Assembly: GCF_937880195.1 (NCBI RefSeq)
Contig: NZ_CALFLA010000029.1
Span: 1 to 5,151 of the forward strand
DNA: 5,151 nt
Origin: an uncultured Blautia sp.
GTDB taxonomy: Bacteria; Bacillota; Clostridia; Lachnospirales; Lachnospiraceae
Direction of reading: 5' to 3'
Shown in pieces: positions 1 through 5,151 of this stretch. Every line of letters starts with the position of its first letter. Position 1 is the stretch's first letter. The position numbers and the translations under genes are program-made. Under the pieces are notes generated by a model that was not told the DNA's origin, ran no database searches, and worked only from the letters and a program-made list of their open reading frames with translations.

Positions 1-46
1 AAAAAAGAGGGCTGTTTGGAGGAATCTCTATAGCCTCCGAACAGCC
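1..46 (-). terminator. Rho-independent terminator after dnaB
   Basis: On the minus strand the arm GGCTGTT-C-GGAGG (46 to 34) pairs with CCTCC-A-AACAGCC (22 to 10), giving 7 + 5 base pairs separated by one C/A mismatch, with an 11-nt loop (23-33). CTCTTTTTT follows directly, reaching the window edge. The hairpin begins 19 bases after the dnaB stop, so it ends the gdpP-rplI-dnaB transcript. Read on the plus strand the mismatch becomes a G-U wobble, but only a broken T tract follows, so it looks mainly one-directional. The U tract may continue past the left edge. Confidence 0.88.
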
Positions 47-65
47 TTACTGCTTAAATCTGATT

Positions 66-1394
66 TTATTTTTTCATATTTACAAACTGGGTATACCGCG
101 GCAGCCATACAAGCTCTATGGTACCAATAGGGCCGTTTCTCTGCTTGGCGATAATAACTTCCGCAATATCCTTTTTCTCTGTATCTTTATGATAATAGTC
201 ATCCCTGTATAAAAACATTACCACATCGGCATCCTGTTCAATGGCTCCAGACTCTCGCAGGTCTGAAAGCATTGGGCGGTGATCCGGCCTCTGCTCTACT
301 GCTCGACTGAGCTGGGAAAGAGCGATCACAGGAACGCCCAGCTCTCGGGCAAGAGCCTTTAAGGAACGTGAAATATCTGAGATTTCCTGCTGCCTGGAAT
401 CACTTTTGCCGCTGCCGCTCATAAGCTGCAGGTAGTCGATCATTATAATGCCAAGATTATGCTCCAGCTTATATTTTCTGCATTTGGAACGCATTTCCGC
501 AATGCTGATACCCGGCGTATCGTCAATGATCAGATTGGAACGTCCAATAATATCCGCTCCCTCTACCAGCTTCGTCCAGTCCTCATCTTTCAGATTACCG
601 GTACGCATATTCTGAGAATCTACATGTGATTCCATGGCCAGAAGACGGTTTACAAGCTGTTCCTTGGACATCTCCAGACTGAAAATAGCAACTGTAACGT
701 TTTTGCGGAATGCCATATACTGGGCTATATTCAGCACAAAAGCTGTTTTTCCCATAGAGGGACGGGCTGCGATCAACACAAGATCTGACGGGTGCATCCC
801 GGATGTTTTGTAATCCAGATCTACAAAGCCTGTAGGGATTCCTGTTACGCTTCCCTTCAGCTTAGATGCCTTTTCAATATTATTGATTGCATTCAGTACC
901 ACCTGCTGGATCGGTACATAATCGCCGCCGATACTTCTCTGCAGTATACTAAAAAGCTTTTTTTCTGCTTCCTCCAAAAGAGTTTCCGTACTTTCCTTTT
1001 CCAGATAGCAGCTGTTGGCAACTTCTTCCGTTGTCTTGATCAGACGTCGCAGAACTGCTTTTTCACTGACAATGTTTGCATAATACTTGACATTGGCAGA
1101 AGTAGGAACTGCCTCCAAAAGCTCTCTGACATATTCCATACTGCTGATATCAGGAGGAAGATCTTTTTCCTTCAGACGGTTCTGGAGTGTGATCAGATCA
1201 ACAGGCTGCCCTTCATTGCACAGTTCTACCATGGAATCAAAAATAATTCCATACTGATTCTGGTAAAAATCGTCGCTTGTAAGAATTTCCGATGCAACCA
1301 GGATCGCATCCCTGTCCATAAGCATTGATCCGATTACTGACTGCTCCGCTTCAATACTATGTGGGAGTATTCTCCTGACAAGTGCTTCTTCCAT
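66..1394 (-). CDS. dnaB: Replicative DNA helicase DnaB
   Basis: Hexameric 5'-3' helicase that unwinds the replication fork and recruits primase; a RecA-fold ATPase acting in the cytoplasm. The product is 442 aa, close to the usual 440-470. The N-terminal all-helical domain covers about residues 8-110 (PHSIEAEQSVIGSML opening), followed by the linker helix and the C-terminal ATPase from about 180. Visible motifs: Walker A ARPSMGKT (210-217), the likely catalytic Glu241 in FSLEMS, Walker B IIMIDYLQL with Asp320, DLRESGAIEQDAD (378-390), and the basic-finger segment AKQRNGPIG (416-424) with Lys417 and Arg419. No intein interrupts these motifs. The start is supported by GGAGG at 1405-1409, 10 nt upstream, and by the family-typical N-terminus. 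It is the last gene of the unit, 18 bases after rplI. In Bacillus subtilis the same protein is called DnaC; nothing here shows which loader it uses. Confidence 0.98.
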   Translation of the reverse strand: MEEALVRRILPHSIEAEQSVIGSMLMDRDAILVASEILTSDDFYQNQYGIIFDSMVELCNEGQPVDLITLQNRLKEKDLPPDISSMEYVRELLEAVPTSANVKYYANIVSEKAVLRRLIKTTEEVANSCYLEKESTETLLEEAEKKLFSILQRSIGGDYVPIQQVVLNAINNIEKASKLKGSVTGIPTGFVDLDYKTSGMHPSDLVLIAARPSMGKTAFVLNIAQYMAFRKNVTVAIFSLEMSKEQLVNRLLAMESHVDSQNMRTGNLKDEDWTKLVEGADIIGRSNLIIDDTPGISIAEMRSKCRKYKLEHNLGIIMIDYLQLMSGSGKSDSRQQEISDISRSLKALARELGVPVIALSQLSRAVEQRPDHRPMLSDLRESGAIEQDADVVMFLYRDDYYHKDTEKKDIAEVIIAKQRNGPIGTIELVWLPRYTQFVNMKK

Positions 1395-1404
1395 ACTTCC
1401 GATT

Positions 1405-1409
1405 CCTCC
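1405..1409 (-). promoter_or_regulatory. Ribosome binding site of dnaB
   Basis: GGAGG on the minus strand sits inside the 18-base gap between the rplI stop and the dnaB ATG, with a 10-nt spacer that is slightly longer than ideal. Its closeness to the rplI stop suggests that ribosomes finishing rplI could reinitiate on dnaB. Confidence 0.75.
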
Positions 1410-1412
1410 GTG

Positions 1413-1859
1413 TTACGCTTCCTTGATCCAGACTTTCAGACTTCCTGTTACCTTTGGATGAAGCTTCACCGGAACCTGAGTAACACCAAGATTTCTGATA
1501 GGCCCTTCCATCTGGAATTTCTTCTTATCCAGATCAAGATCCAGCTGTTTTTTTGCTGCTTCTGAAATTTCTTTTGCAGAAACTGATCCAAATGTTTTTC
1601 CGCCTTCGCCAACCTTAAGCGTAAGAATTACTTCTTTGGTTTCCAGCTCTTTTGCAAAAGCCTGAGCAGCTTCCAGATTCTCCTGGGCAACCTTCTCTGC
1701 ATTTGCCTTCTGAAGCTTCAGATCGTTTAAGTTCTTTGGAGTAGCCTCAAGACCCAGTTTTTTTGGCAGAATCATATTTCTTGCATAACCGTCGCTTACA
1801 TTTACAATCTGTCCCTTTTTACCAAGAGACTTTACGTCTTCCAATAAAATTACTTTCAT
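1413..1859 (-). CDS. rplI: 50S ribosomal protein L9
   Basis: Ribosomal protein bL9 binds 23S rRNA near the base of the L1 stalk with its N-terminal domain and extends outward through a long helix to a second globular domain; it supports reading-frame fidelity. The 148-aa product matches the usual length of about 147-150. The N-terminal domain opens [21 protein letters not shown] and carries the L9 signature spacing (Gly13, Gly16, Val21, Gly24-Tyr25, Asn28, LPKK at 31-34). The connecting helix runs about 41-74 and is rich in Ala, Lys and Glu. The C-terminal domain, from about 76, contains the conserved GKTFGSVS (87-94). The start codon shares ATGA with the gdpP stop (4-base overlap), so translation is probably coupled to gdpP. 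Its Shine-Dalgarno lies within the gdpP coding end. Confidence 0.98.
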   Translation of the reverse strand: MKVILLEDVKSLGKKGQIVNVSDGYARNMILPKKLGLEATPKNLNDLKLQKANAEKVAQENLEAAQAFAKELETKEVILTLKVGEGGKTFGSVSAKEISEAAKKQLDLDLDKKKFQMEGPIRNLGVTQVPVKLHPKVTGSLKVWIKEA

Positions 1860-3910
1860 TTTGATTCTTTAACCTCCTGATACATTTCGTCTATAATTTT
1901 TTTCAGCATGTCCTCAACCACATCAATAGGCGCCTTTACCTGGGCTCCGGCAATGTTGATATGACCTCCGCCGCCCATTTTTTCCATCATAACCTGCACA
2001 TTCACTTCGTCTATAGCTCTGGCGCTGATATATACCTCATGATTATATGGGGTCAAAACAAAGGACGCCTTTACTCCGGAAATATTCAAAAGCTCATTTG
2101 CCGCCTGGGCGCCTACTACCGTAGGGCTTTCCAGACCTTCGCTTGGACACTTGGCTATGGCAAAGCATTCGCTGTAAATCTGGGCAGAACGAACCGCTTC
2201 CGCCTTTGCCTTATAGGACTCAATATTATCACGAAGCAGCTTGCGCACCCTTGTCATATCTGCGCCGCTTCTTCTTAAGAATGCAGCCGCCTCAAAAGTA
2301 CGGACGCCGGCTCTTGTGATAAAGTTATTGGTGTCGATCATAATTCCTGCATAAATACAGTCTGCTTCTATATTACGAAGTCTTAAGTCATCTGAAAAAT
2401 ACTGCAGGATCTCCGCTACCATTTCACAGGTAGAAGAAGCATATGGTTCCACGTAAGAGAGAACTGCGTTCTGGATAATTTCGTTTCCTCTTCGATGGTG
2501 ATCCAGAACAACTATGGTCTTTGTCATATACAGAAGTTCCTGGCACTCCGTATAGCTTGGCTTATTGGTATCCACAACAACCACTACAGTATTCTGATCT
2601 ACCAGTTCCATTGCCTGTTCCTTATCTATAAACATAGACGGTTCATAATCCGGATTGTTCATATAGCCCGCCATCAATGGACGAATAGACGTAGAAGGAT
2701 CGTTCACCACAATATGCACCGGCTTTCCAAGGGTCTTTCCAGCCCTGTAAATGCCGATTGCAGCGCCAAGGGCATCTACATCGGTAATCTTATGCCCCAT
2801 AACTACCACACGTTCCTTGGTGCTCATAAACTCCTTTAAAGCCTGTGCTTTTACACGGGCTTTTACACGGGTTGCCTTTTCCATCTGCTGCGCCTTACCT
2901 CCATAATAGGAGATATTGTCGCCGTTTTTAATAACTACCTGATCGCCTCCGCGTCCAAGAGCCATCTCAATGGCAATACGGCAGTACTCGTAATTCTGGA
3001 GATAAGTAGGCGCATTCAGACCAATGCCAATGCTTAAGGTGACTGTCATTTCGTTTCCAATATTCACAGTTTTAACTTCTTCCAGAATATGAAATTTCTG
3101 TTCCTTAAGAGCTTCAAGAGAACTCTGGCGCATGATCAGGAAATATTTGTCCTTTTCCAGCTTACGCACAAGTCCGTCATAATTGGAAAAGTATTTCGTG
3201 ATCTTACGGTCGATAAGCGCAATAAGAAGAGATCTTCTAACATCTTCCACACTCTCCAGGGCTTCCTCATAATTATCCAGATATGCAAGAGCTACCACAA
3301 GTTTGTTGTCCTCATTTTCCTGGATATATTCGCGAAGCTCTGTTTCATCATAAAGGTACATTGCAATCAGGCTTGTATTTTCTGCTAAGTCTTCCAAAAC
3401 CTCAGACCGTCCCATTGCTTCGCCCAGAAGAACCCTCTGCATGGAAATCCTGTAAATACGATCTCCTACCTGTGAGCTTAATTCTGTCATATCATTGTCT
3501 TCCTTAACCGGAAGTTTATCTGCTGTAACATCAGGAAAAATCGTGTTGATATTTTTACGGTAAAACTGATCCTTTCCTGTAAGCTGTGCAAAAACTTTAT
3601 TACACCAGATCATTCTTCCTTCCATATCCATAATCGCATATGGCAGGGCAAGCTCTTCCAGCACCCTCTTTTCCAGAAACTCATACTGGCTTGCAAAGGC
3701 TACCAGATCATTAAACATCTGAGGCTTGTGGTAAAGGAAAATCCCCACTGCGCATACAAGATAGATCAACGTCCCCAAAGTTACAACAGCACCTGCTTTT
3801 GCGTTGATCGCATAGACTACGGCGTTCAAGATCACCAAAAGCGCAGTCAGATACAGCGGCCACCGTGTCAGGTGCTTCAGATGGCCTTTTAATTTGAATT
3901 TACTTTCCAT
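1856..3910 (-). CDS. gdpP: Cyclic-di-AMP phosphodiesterase GdpP (YybT family)
   Basis: Membrane-bound enzyme that hydrolyses c-di-AMP to pApA, lowering a messenger that controls potassium and osmolyte balance and cell-wall stress responses. The 684-aa product has the full family architecture (B. subtilis GdpP is about 659 aa). Two hydrophobic segments, about 17-35 and 41-60, are joined by a short turn. A PAS-like domain covers about 82-185 ([16 protein letters not shown]). A GGDEF-like domain covers about 200-335, with its signature replaced by EKDKY (252-256), as expected for this degenerate family. The DHH domain has metal ligands in GHKITDVDA (His373, Asp377, Asp379), VVDTNK (Asp447), LDHHRRG (Asp470-His471-His472) and IMIDTNN (Asp526). 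DHHA1 has [12 protein letters not shown] (646-657). All expected catalytic residues are present, so it should be active. An in-frame TAA two codons before the ATG rules out a longer form, and a later start would cut into the first membrane segment. No clear Shine-Dalgarno precedes the ATG. It is first in its unit, behind its own promoter. Confidence 0.96.
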   Translation of the reverse strand: MESKFKLKGHLKHLTRWPLYLTALLVILNAVVYAINAKAGAVVTLGTLIYLVCAVGIFLYHKPQMFNDLVAFASQYEFLEKRVLEELALPYAIMDMEGRMIWCNKVFAQLTGKDQFYRKNINTIFPDVTADKLPVKEDNDMTELSSQVGDRIYRISMQRVLLGEAMGRSEVLEDLAENTSLIAMYLYDETELREYIQENEDNKLVVALAYLDNYEEALESVEDVRRSLLIALIDRKITKYFSNYDGLVRKLEKDKYFLIMRQSSLEALKEQKFHILEEVKTVNIGNEMTVTLSIGIGLNAPTYLQNYEYCRIAIEMALGRGGDQVVIKNGDNISYYGGKAQQMEKATRVKARVKAQALKEFMSTKERVVVMGHKITDVDALGAAIGIYRAGKTLGKPVHIVVNDPSTSIRPLMAGYMNNPDYEPSMFIDKEQAMELVDQNTVVVVVDTNKPSYTECQELLYMTKTIVVLDHHRRGNEIIQNAVLSYVEPYASSTCEMVAEILQYFSDDLRLRNIEADCIYAGIMIDTNNFITRAGVRTFEAAAFLRRSGADMTRVRKLLRDNIESYKAKAEAVRSAQIYSECFAIAKCPSEGLESPTVVGAQAANELLNISGVKASFVLTPYNHEVYISARAIDEVNVQVMMEKMGGGGHINIAGAQVKAPIDVVEDMLKKIIDEMYQEVKESK
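1873..1878 (-). promoter_or_regulatory. Ribosome binding site of rplI, inside gdpP
   Basis: A full AGGAGG on the minus strand lies in the last codons of gdpP (within the Gln-Glu-Val codons). The spacer to the rplI ATG is 13 nt, longer than the common 5-10 nt. It is the only strong anti-16S match near this start, and the L9 N-terminus is canonical, so the start itself is not in doubt. Confidence 0.7.
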
Positions 3911-3960
3911 AACTTTTTACCATTCATTGTGAAATTAATCTATAAAAGTTTCTTTCAGTA
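3911..3960 (-). other. Predicted gdpP mRNA leader
   Basis: If transcription begins about seven bases after the -10 box, the leader is about 50 nt. It is strongly A+T-rich and has no AGGAGG-like sequence in the 5-13 nt before the ATG; the nearest purine runs are a weak GGTAAAAAG beside the start and GAAAG much further up. It contains two ATGs (3925-3927 and 3921-3923) out of frame with gdpP. The transcription start is inferred from the promoter and not seen directly. Confidence 0.45.
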
Positions 3961-3966
3961 AATTTT

Positions 3967-3995
3967 ATTATACCAGATAACAGAGTATATTTCCA
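3967..3995 (-). promoter_or_regulatory. Predicted vegetative sigma promoter of gdpP-rplI-dnaB
   Basis: On the minus strand a perfect -10 TATAAT (3972 to 3967) is preceded by TGG (3975 to 3973), forming an extended -10, TGnTATAAT. A weak -35, TGGAAA (3995 to 3990, four of six consensus bases), lies at the optimal 17-bp spacing. The A+T-rich stretch from 3991 to 4014 could serve as an UP-like element but also includes the U tract of the rpsR terminator. The position, after that terminator and before gdpP, fits a separate transcript for the second unit. Confidence 0.7.
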
Positions 3996-4005
3996 TAAAT
4001 TTTCC

Positions 4006-4039
4006 AAAAGAAATACCGCTGTCAGATTAATGACAGCGG
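4006..4039 (-). terminator. Rho-independent terminator after rpsR
   Basis: On the minus strand CCGCTGTCA (4039 to 4031) pairs perfectly with TGACAGCGG (4024 to 4016), a 9-bp stem with a 6-nt loop. TATTTCTTTT follows (4015 to 4006). It begins 14 bases after the rpsR stop and so ends the rpsF-ssb-rpsR transcript. The U tract is interrupted by one A and one C, so some readthrough into gdpP is possible. Confidence 0.87.
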
Positions 4040-4053
4040 CATCTGATTTCTGA

Positions 4054-4317
4054 TCAGTCCTGAACGTATGGCATCAGGGAAAGATGACGTGCTCTCTTGA
4101 TTGCAACAGTCAGAGCTCTCTGATGTTTTGCACAGTTTCCGGTAATTCTTCTCGGAAGGATTTTTCCTCTCTCAGAAACATATTTTCTCAGTTTTGCTAC
4201 ATCCTTGTAGTCGATTTCATTGTTCTCTTTACCGCAGAATACACAAACTTTTTTTCTTCTGCGTCCGCCTCTTCTCTTCATGGGAGAATCCGGTCTTTCG
4301 CCTCTATTGTAAGCCAT
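4054..4317 (-). CDS. rpsR: 30S ribosomal protein S18, zinc-binding form
   Basis: Ribosomal protein bS18 pairs with S6 on the platform of the 30S subunit and binds 16S rRNA. The 87-aa product is of usual length (about 75-90), with a basic N-terminal tail ([10 protein letters not shown], 14-23). It then has the conserved core [31 protein letters not shown] in two halves around residues 36-57, and [19 protein letters not shown]. Cys25, Cys28, Cys62 and His65 form a complete CxxC...CxxH zinc site, so this is the zinc-containing type and not the zinc-independent paralogue some bacteria keep for metal shortage. The start is set by AGGAGG at 4326-4331 with an 8-nt spacer. It lies 45 bases after ssb and just before a terminator, as the last gene of its unit. 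Confidence 0.98.
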   Translation of the reverse strand: MAYNRGERPDSPMKRRGGRRRKKVCVFCGKENNEIDYKDVAKLRKYVSERGKILPRRITGNCAKHQRALTVAIKRARHLSLMPYVQD

Positions 4318-4362
4318 GATGATTTCCTCCTATTTTATTCAATTTCATTTTGTTGGATGTTC

Positions 4363-4818
4363 TTAATTGAACGGCAGCTCTTCGTCGATTCCATCAGGAA
4401 TATTCATGAAGCCGTCTGCGCTTGCTGCGCTGGGAGCCGGCATAGATGGCGCCGGGCCGGACTGCTGGGGATGAGACGCTGCATAATTATCGCTTGCAGC
4501 CTTACTCTCAGCAAACTCCTGCTCTTCTACAACAACCTCTGTTGTGTAAACCTTCTGACCTTCCCTGTTTGTATAGCTTCCTGTTTGAATACGTCCGCTT
4601 ACAACGATGCGGATACCCTGGTGAAAATACTTCTCTGCAAATTCTGCCCCGCGTCCGAATACTACACAACTGATAAAATCAGCAGATGCCTCTCCGTCAC
4701 GACGGAACCGTCTGTCGACTGCCAGCGTATATCTGGCAATGGCCAGAGCGTTTTCTCCTGCGGAATAACGTACCTCAGGATCTCTTGTTAAGCGTCCCAT
4801 TAAAATTACTTTGTTCAT
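4363..4818 (-). CDS. ssb: Single-stranded DNA-binding protein SSB
   Basis: SSB coats single-stranded DNA during replication, recombination and repair, and recruits partner proteins through its C-terminal tip. The 151-aa product has an OB-fold domain over about residues 1-105 (MNKVILMGRLTRDPEVRY opening, ADFISCVVFGRGAEFAEKY at 46-64, VSGRIQTGSYTNREGQKVYTTEVVVEE in two adjoining pieces at 73-99). A flexible linker of about 106-138, rich in Ala, Ser, Pro and Gln, follows. The acidic tip is DGIDEELPFN. Unlike the classical DDDIPF tip, an Asn follows the final Pro-Phe. The start is supported by AGAGG at 4826-4830 with a 7-nt spacer and by the canonical N-terminus. The position between rpsF and rpsR is the standard bacterial order and marks this as the main replicative SSB, not a plasmid or phage copy. 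Confidence 0.97.
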   Translation of the reverse strand: MNKVILMGRLTRDPEVRYSAGENALAIARYTLAVDRRFRRDGEASADFISCVVFGRGAEFAEKYFHQGIRIVVSGRIQTGSYTNREGQKVYTTEVVVEEQEFAESKAASDNYAASHPQQSGPAPSMPAPSAASADGFMNIPDGIDEELPFN

Positions 4819-4888
4819 TATTCTACCTCTCTTTTTCAGTAAGTGAACGGGTTCTTAATGGTGCTTTCTAAAAGCCTCTGTAAAAAGA

Positions 4889-5151
4889 TTATGCGTCTTT
4901 ACGAACGACTAAGTATCTTAATACGTTGTCCATGATGCGTACATGTCTTTCTACTTCTGCCGGACACTCTGCGTCTGCCTCAAACTGAATGAAATAGTAG
5001 AAGCCTTCATGCATCTTCTGAATCTCGTAAGCTAATTTCTTCTTACCCCATTCTTCTACTTCTGTGATTGTGCCGTTGTAACGTGTGATGTAGCTCTTTG
5101 CTTTCTCTACTACTGCATCACGTACTTCATCCTCAACTTTGGCACTCACAA
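4889..5151 (-). CDS. rpsF: 30S ribosomal protein S6, 5' end missing (window edge)
   Basis: Ribosomal protein bS6 is the partner of S18 on the 30S platform. The visible 86 residues cover most of the protein, including EVEEWGKKKLAYEIQKM (30-46), EGFYYFIQFEAD (48-59) and the C-terminal HVRIMDNVLRYLVVR (69-83), all typical of the family. The reading frame stays open to the right edge. The first full codon is GTG (5147-5149), but it is most likely an internal valine: S6 normally starts MxKYE... and has about 8-10 residues before the SAKVED segment, completing the first beta strand, and full S6 is about 95 aa. The true start, ribosome binding site and promoter lie beyond 5151. It is the first visible gene of the rpsF-ssb-rpsR unit, 70 bases before ssb. 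The S6-S18 autoregulatory site known in the leader of this operon in other bacteria cannot be examined here. Confidence 0.96.
   Translation of the reverse strand, partial: VSAKVEDEVRDAVVEKAKSYITRYNGTITEVEEWGKKKLAYEIQKMHEGFYYFIQFEADAECPAEVERHVRIMDNVLRYLVVRKDA

Noticed and set aside
792..1328. Plus-strand open frame (178 codons) opposite dnaB
   Set aside because: It lies fully within the conserved dnaB coding sequence; the composition is Cys/Phe/Ile-rich and there is no ribosome site or recognisable domain.
3911..4053. Possible riboswitch or c-di-AMP-sensing (ydaO-type) leader before gdpP
   Set aside because: The predicted leader is only about 50 nt and lacks paired structure; the single strong hairpin lies upstream of the promoter and behaves as the rpsR terminator.
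4321..4362. Short out-of-frame ATG frame in the ssb-rpsR gap
   Set aside because: About 14 codons, no Shine-Dalgarno of its own, and the AGGAGG inside it is clearly the rpsR binding site.
4084..4791. Long plus-strand open frame (235 codons) opposite rpsR and ssb
   Set aside because: It runs antisense across two certain genes and their gap, is Cys/Ser/Phe-rich as antisense translations are, has no convincing ribosome binding site and resembles no family.
4819..4824. TAGAAT resembling a -10 box before ssb
   Set aside because: It touches the ssb start and sits between it and the ribosome binding site, leaving no room for a leader; no -35 at suitable spacing.
4863..4875. Small palindrome gcttt-cta-aaagc between rpsF and ssb
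   Set aside because: Only 5 bp with a 3-nt loop and no following U tract; too weak for a terminator, and nothing supports a processing site.
1..5151. Mobile element, CRISPR array, defence or toxin-antitoxin system
   Set aside because: All coding space is taken by core genes in their usual order; no repeat arrays, inverted terminal repeats, transposase or integrase motifs, or shifts in composition were seen.

Overview
The window is a stretch of ordinary bacterial core chromosome. Every gene I can support lies on the minus strand. Read in the direction of transcription (right to left) the order is rpsF (5' end cut by the window edge), ssb, rpsR, a 143-base regulatory gap, gdpP, rplI, dnaB and a terminal hairpin. 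This replication/ribosome cluster is typical of Firmicutes. The protein wording (SSB ending in DEELPFN, an S18 with a complete CxxC...CxxH zinc site, GdpP directly before L9), the AGGAGG-type ribosome binding sites and the moderate base composition suggest a Clostridia member, most likely Lachnospiraceae. That placement is inferred from protein similarity as I remember it, not from a search.

Right part (about 4054-5151): rpsF encodes ribosomal protein S6, ssb the single-stranded DNA-binding protein, and rpsR ribosomal protein S18. The genes are 70 and 45 bases apart and are probably one transcript started beyond the right edge. A perfect 9-bp hairpin followed by a U-rich tract (about 4006-4039) ends this unit just after rpsR.

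Middle (3911-4053): after that terminator there is a good vegetative-type promoter with an extended -10 (TGG-TATAAT) for the second unit. The gdpP leader would be about 50 nt, A+T-rich, and has no evident Shine-Dalgarno sequence.

Left part (1-3910): gdpP encodes a membrane-anchored c-di-AMP phosphodiesterase with two membrane segments, PAS, degenerate GGDEF and DHH/DHHA1 domains. Its stop overlaps the rplI start as ATGA. rplI encodes ribosomal protein L9 and is followed after 18 bases by dnaB, the replicative helicase. A rho-independent terminator at about 1-46 closes the unit.

Together the two units link ribosome assembly (S6, S18, L9), replication (SSB, DnaB) and c-di-AMP turnover (GdpP). 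I found no mobile element, CRISPR array, tRNA, riboswitch, prophage or unknown gene, and no evidence of a novel system. The points worth a second look are regulatory details and small protein features.
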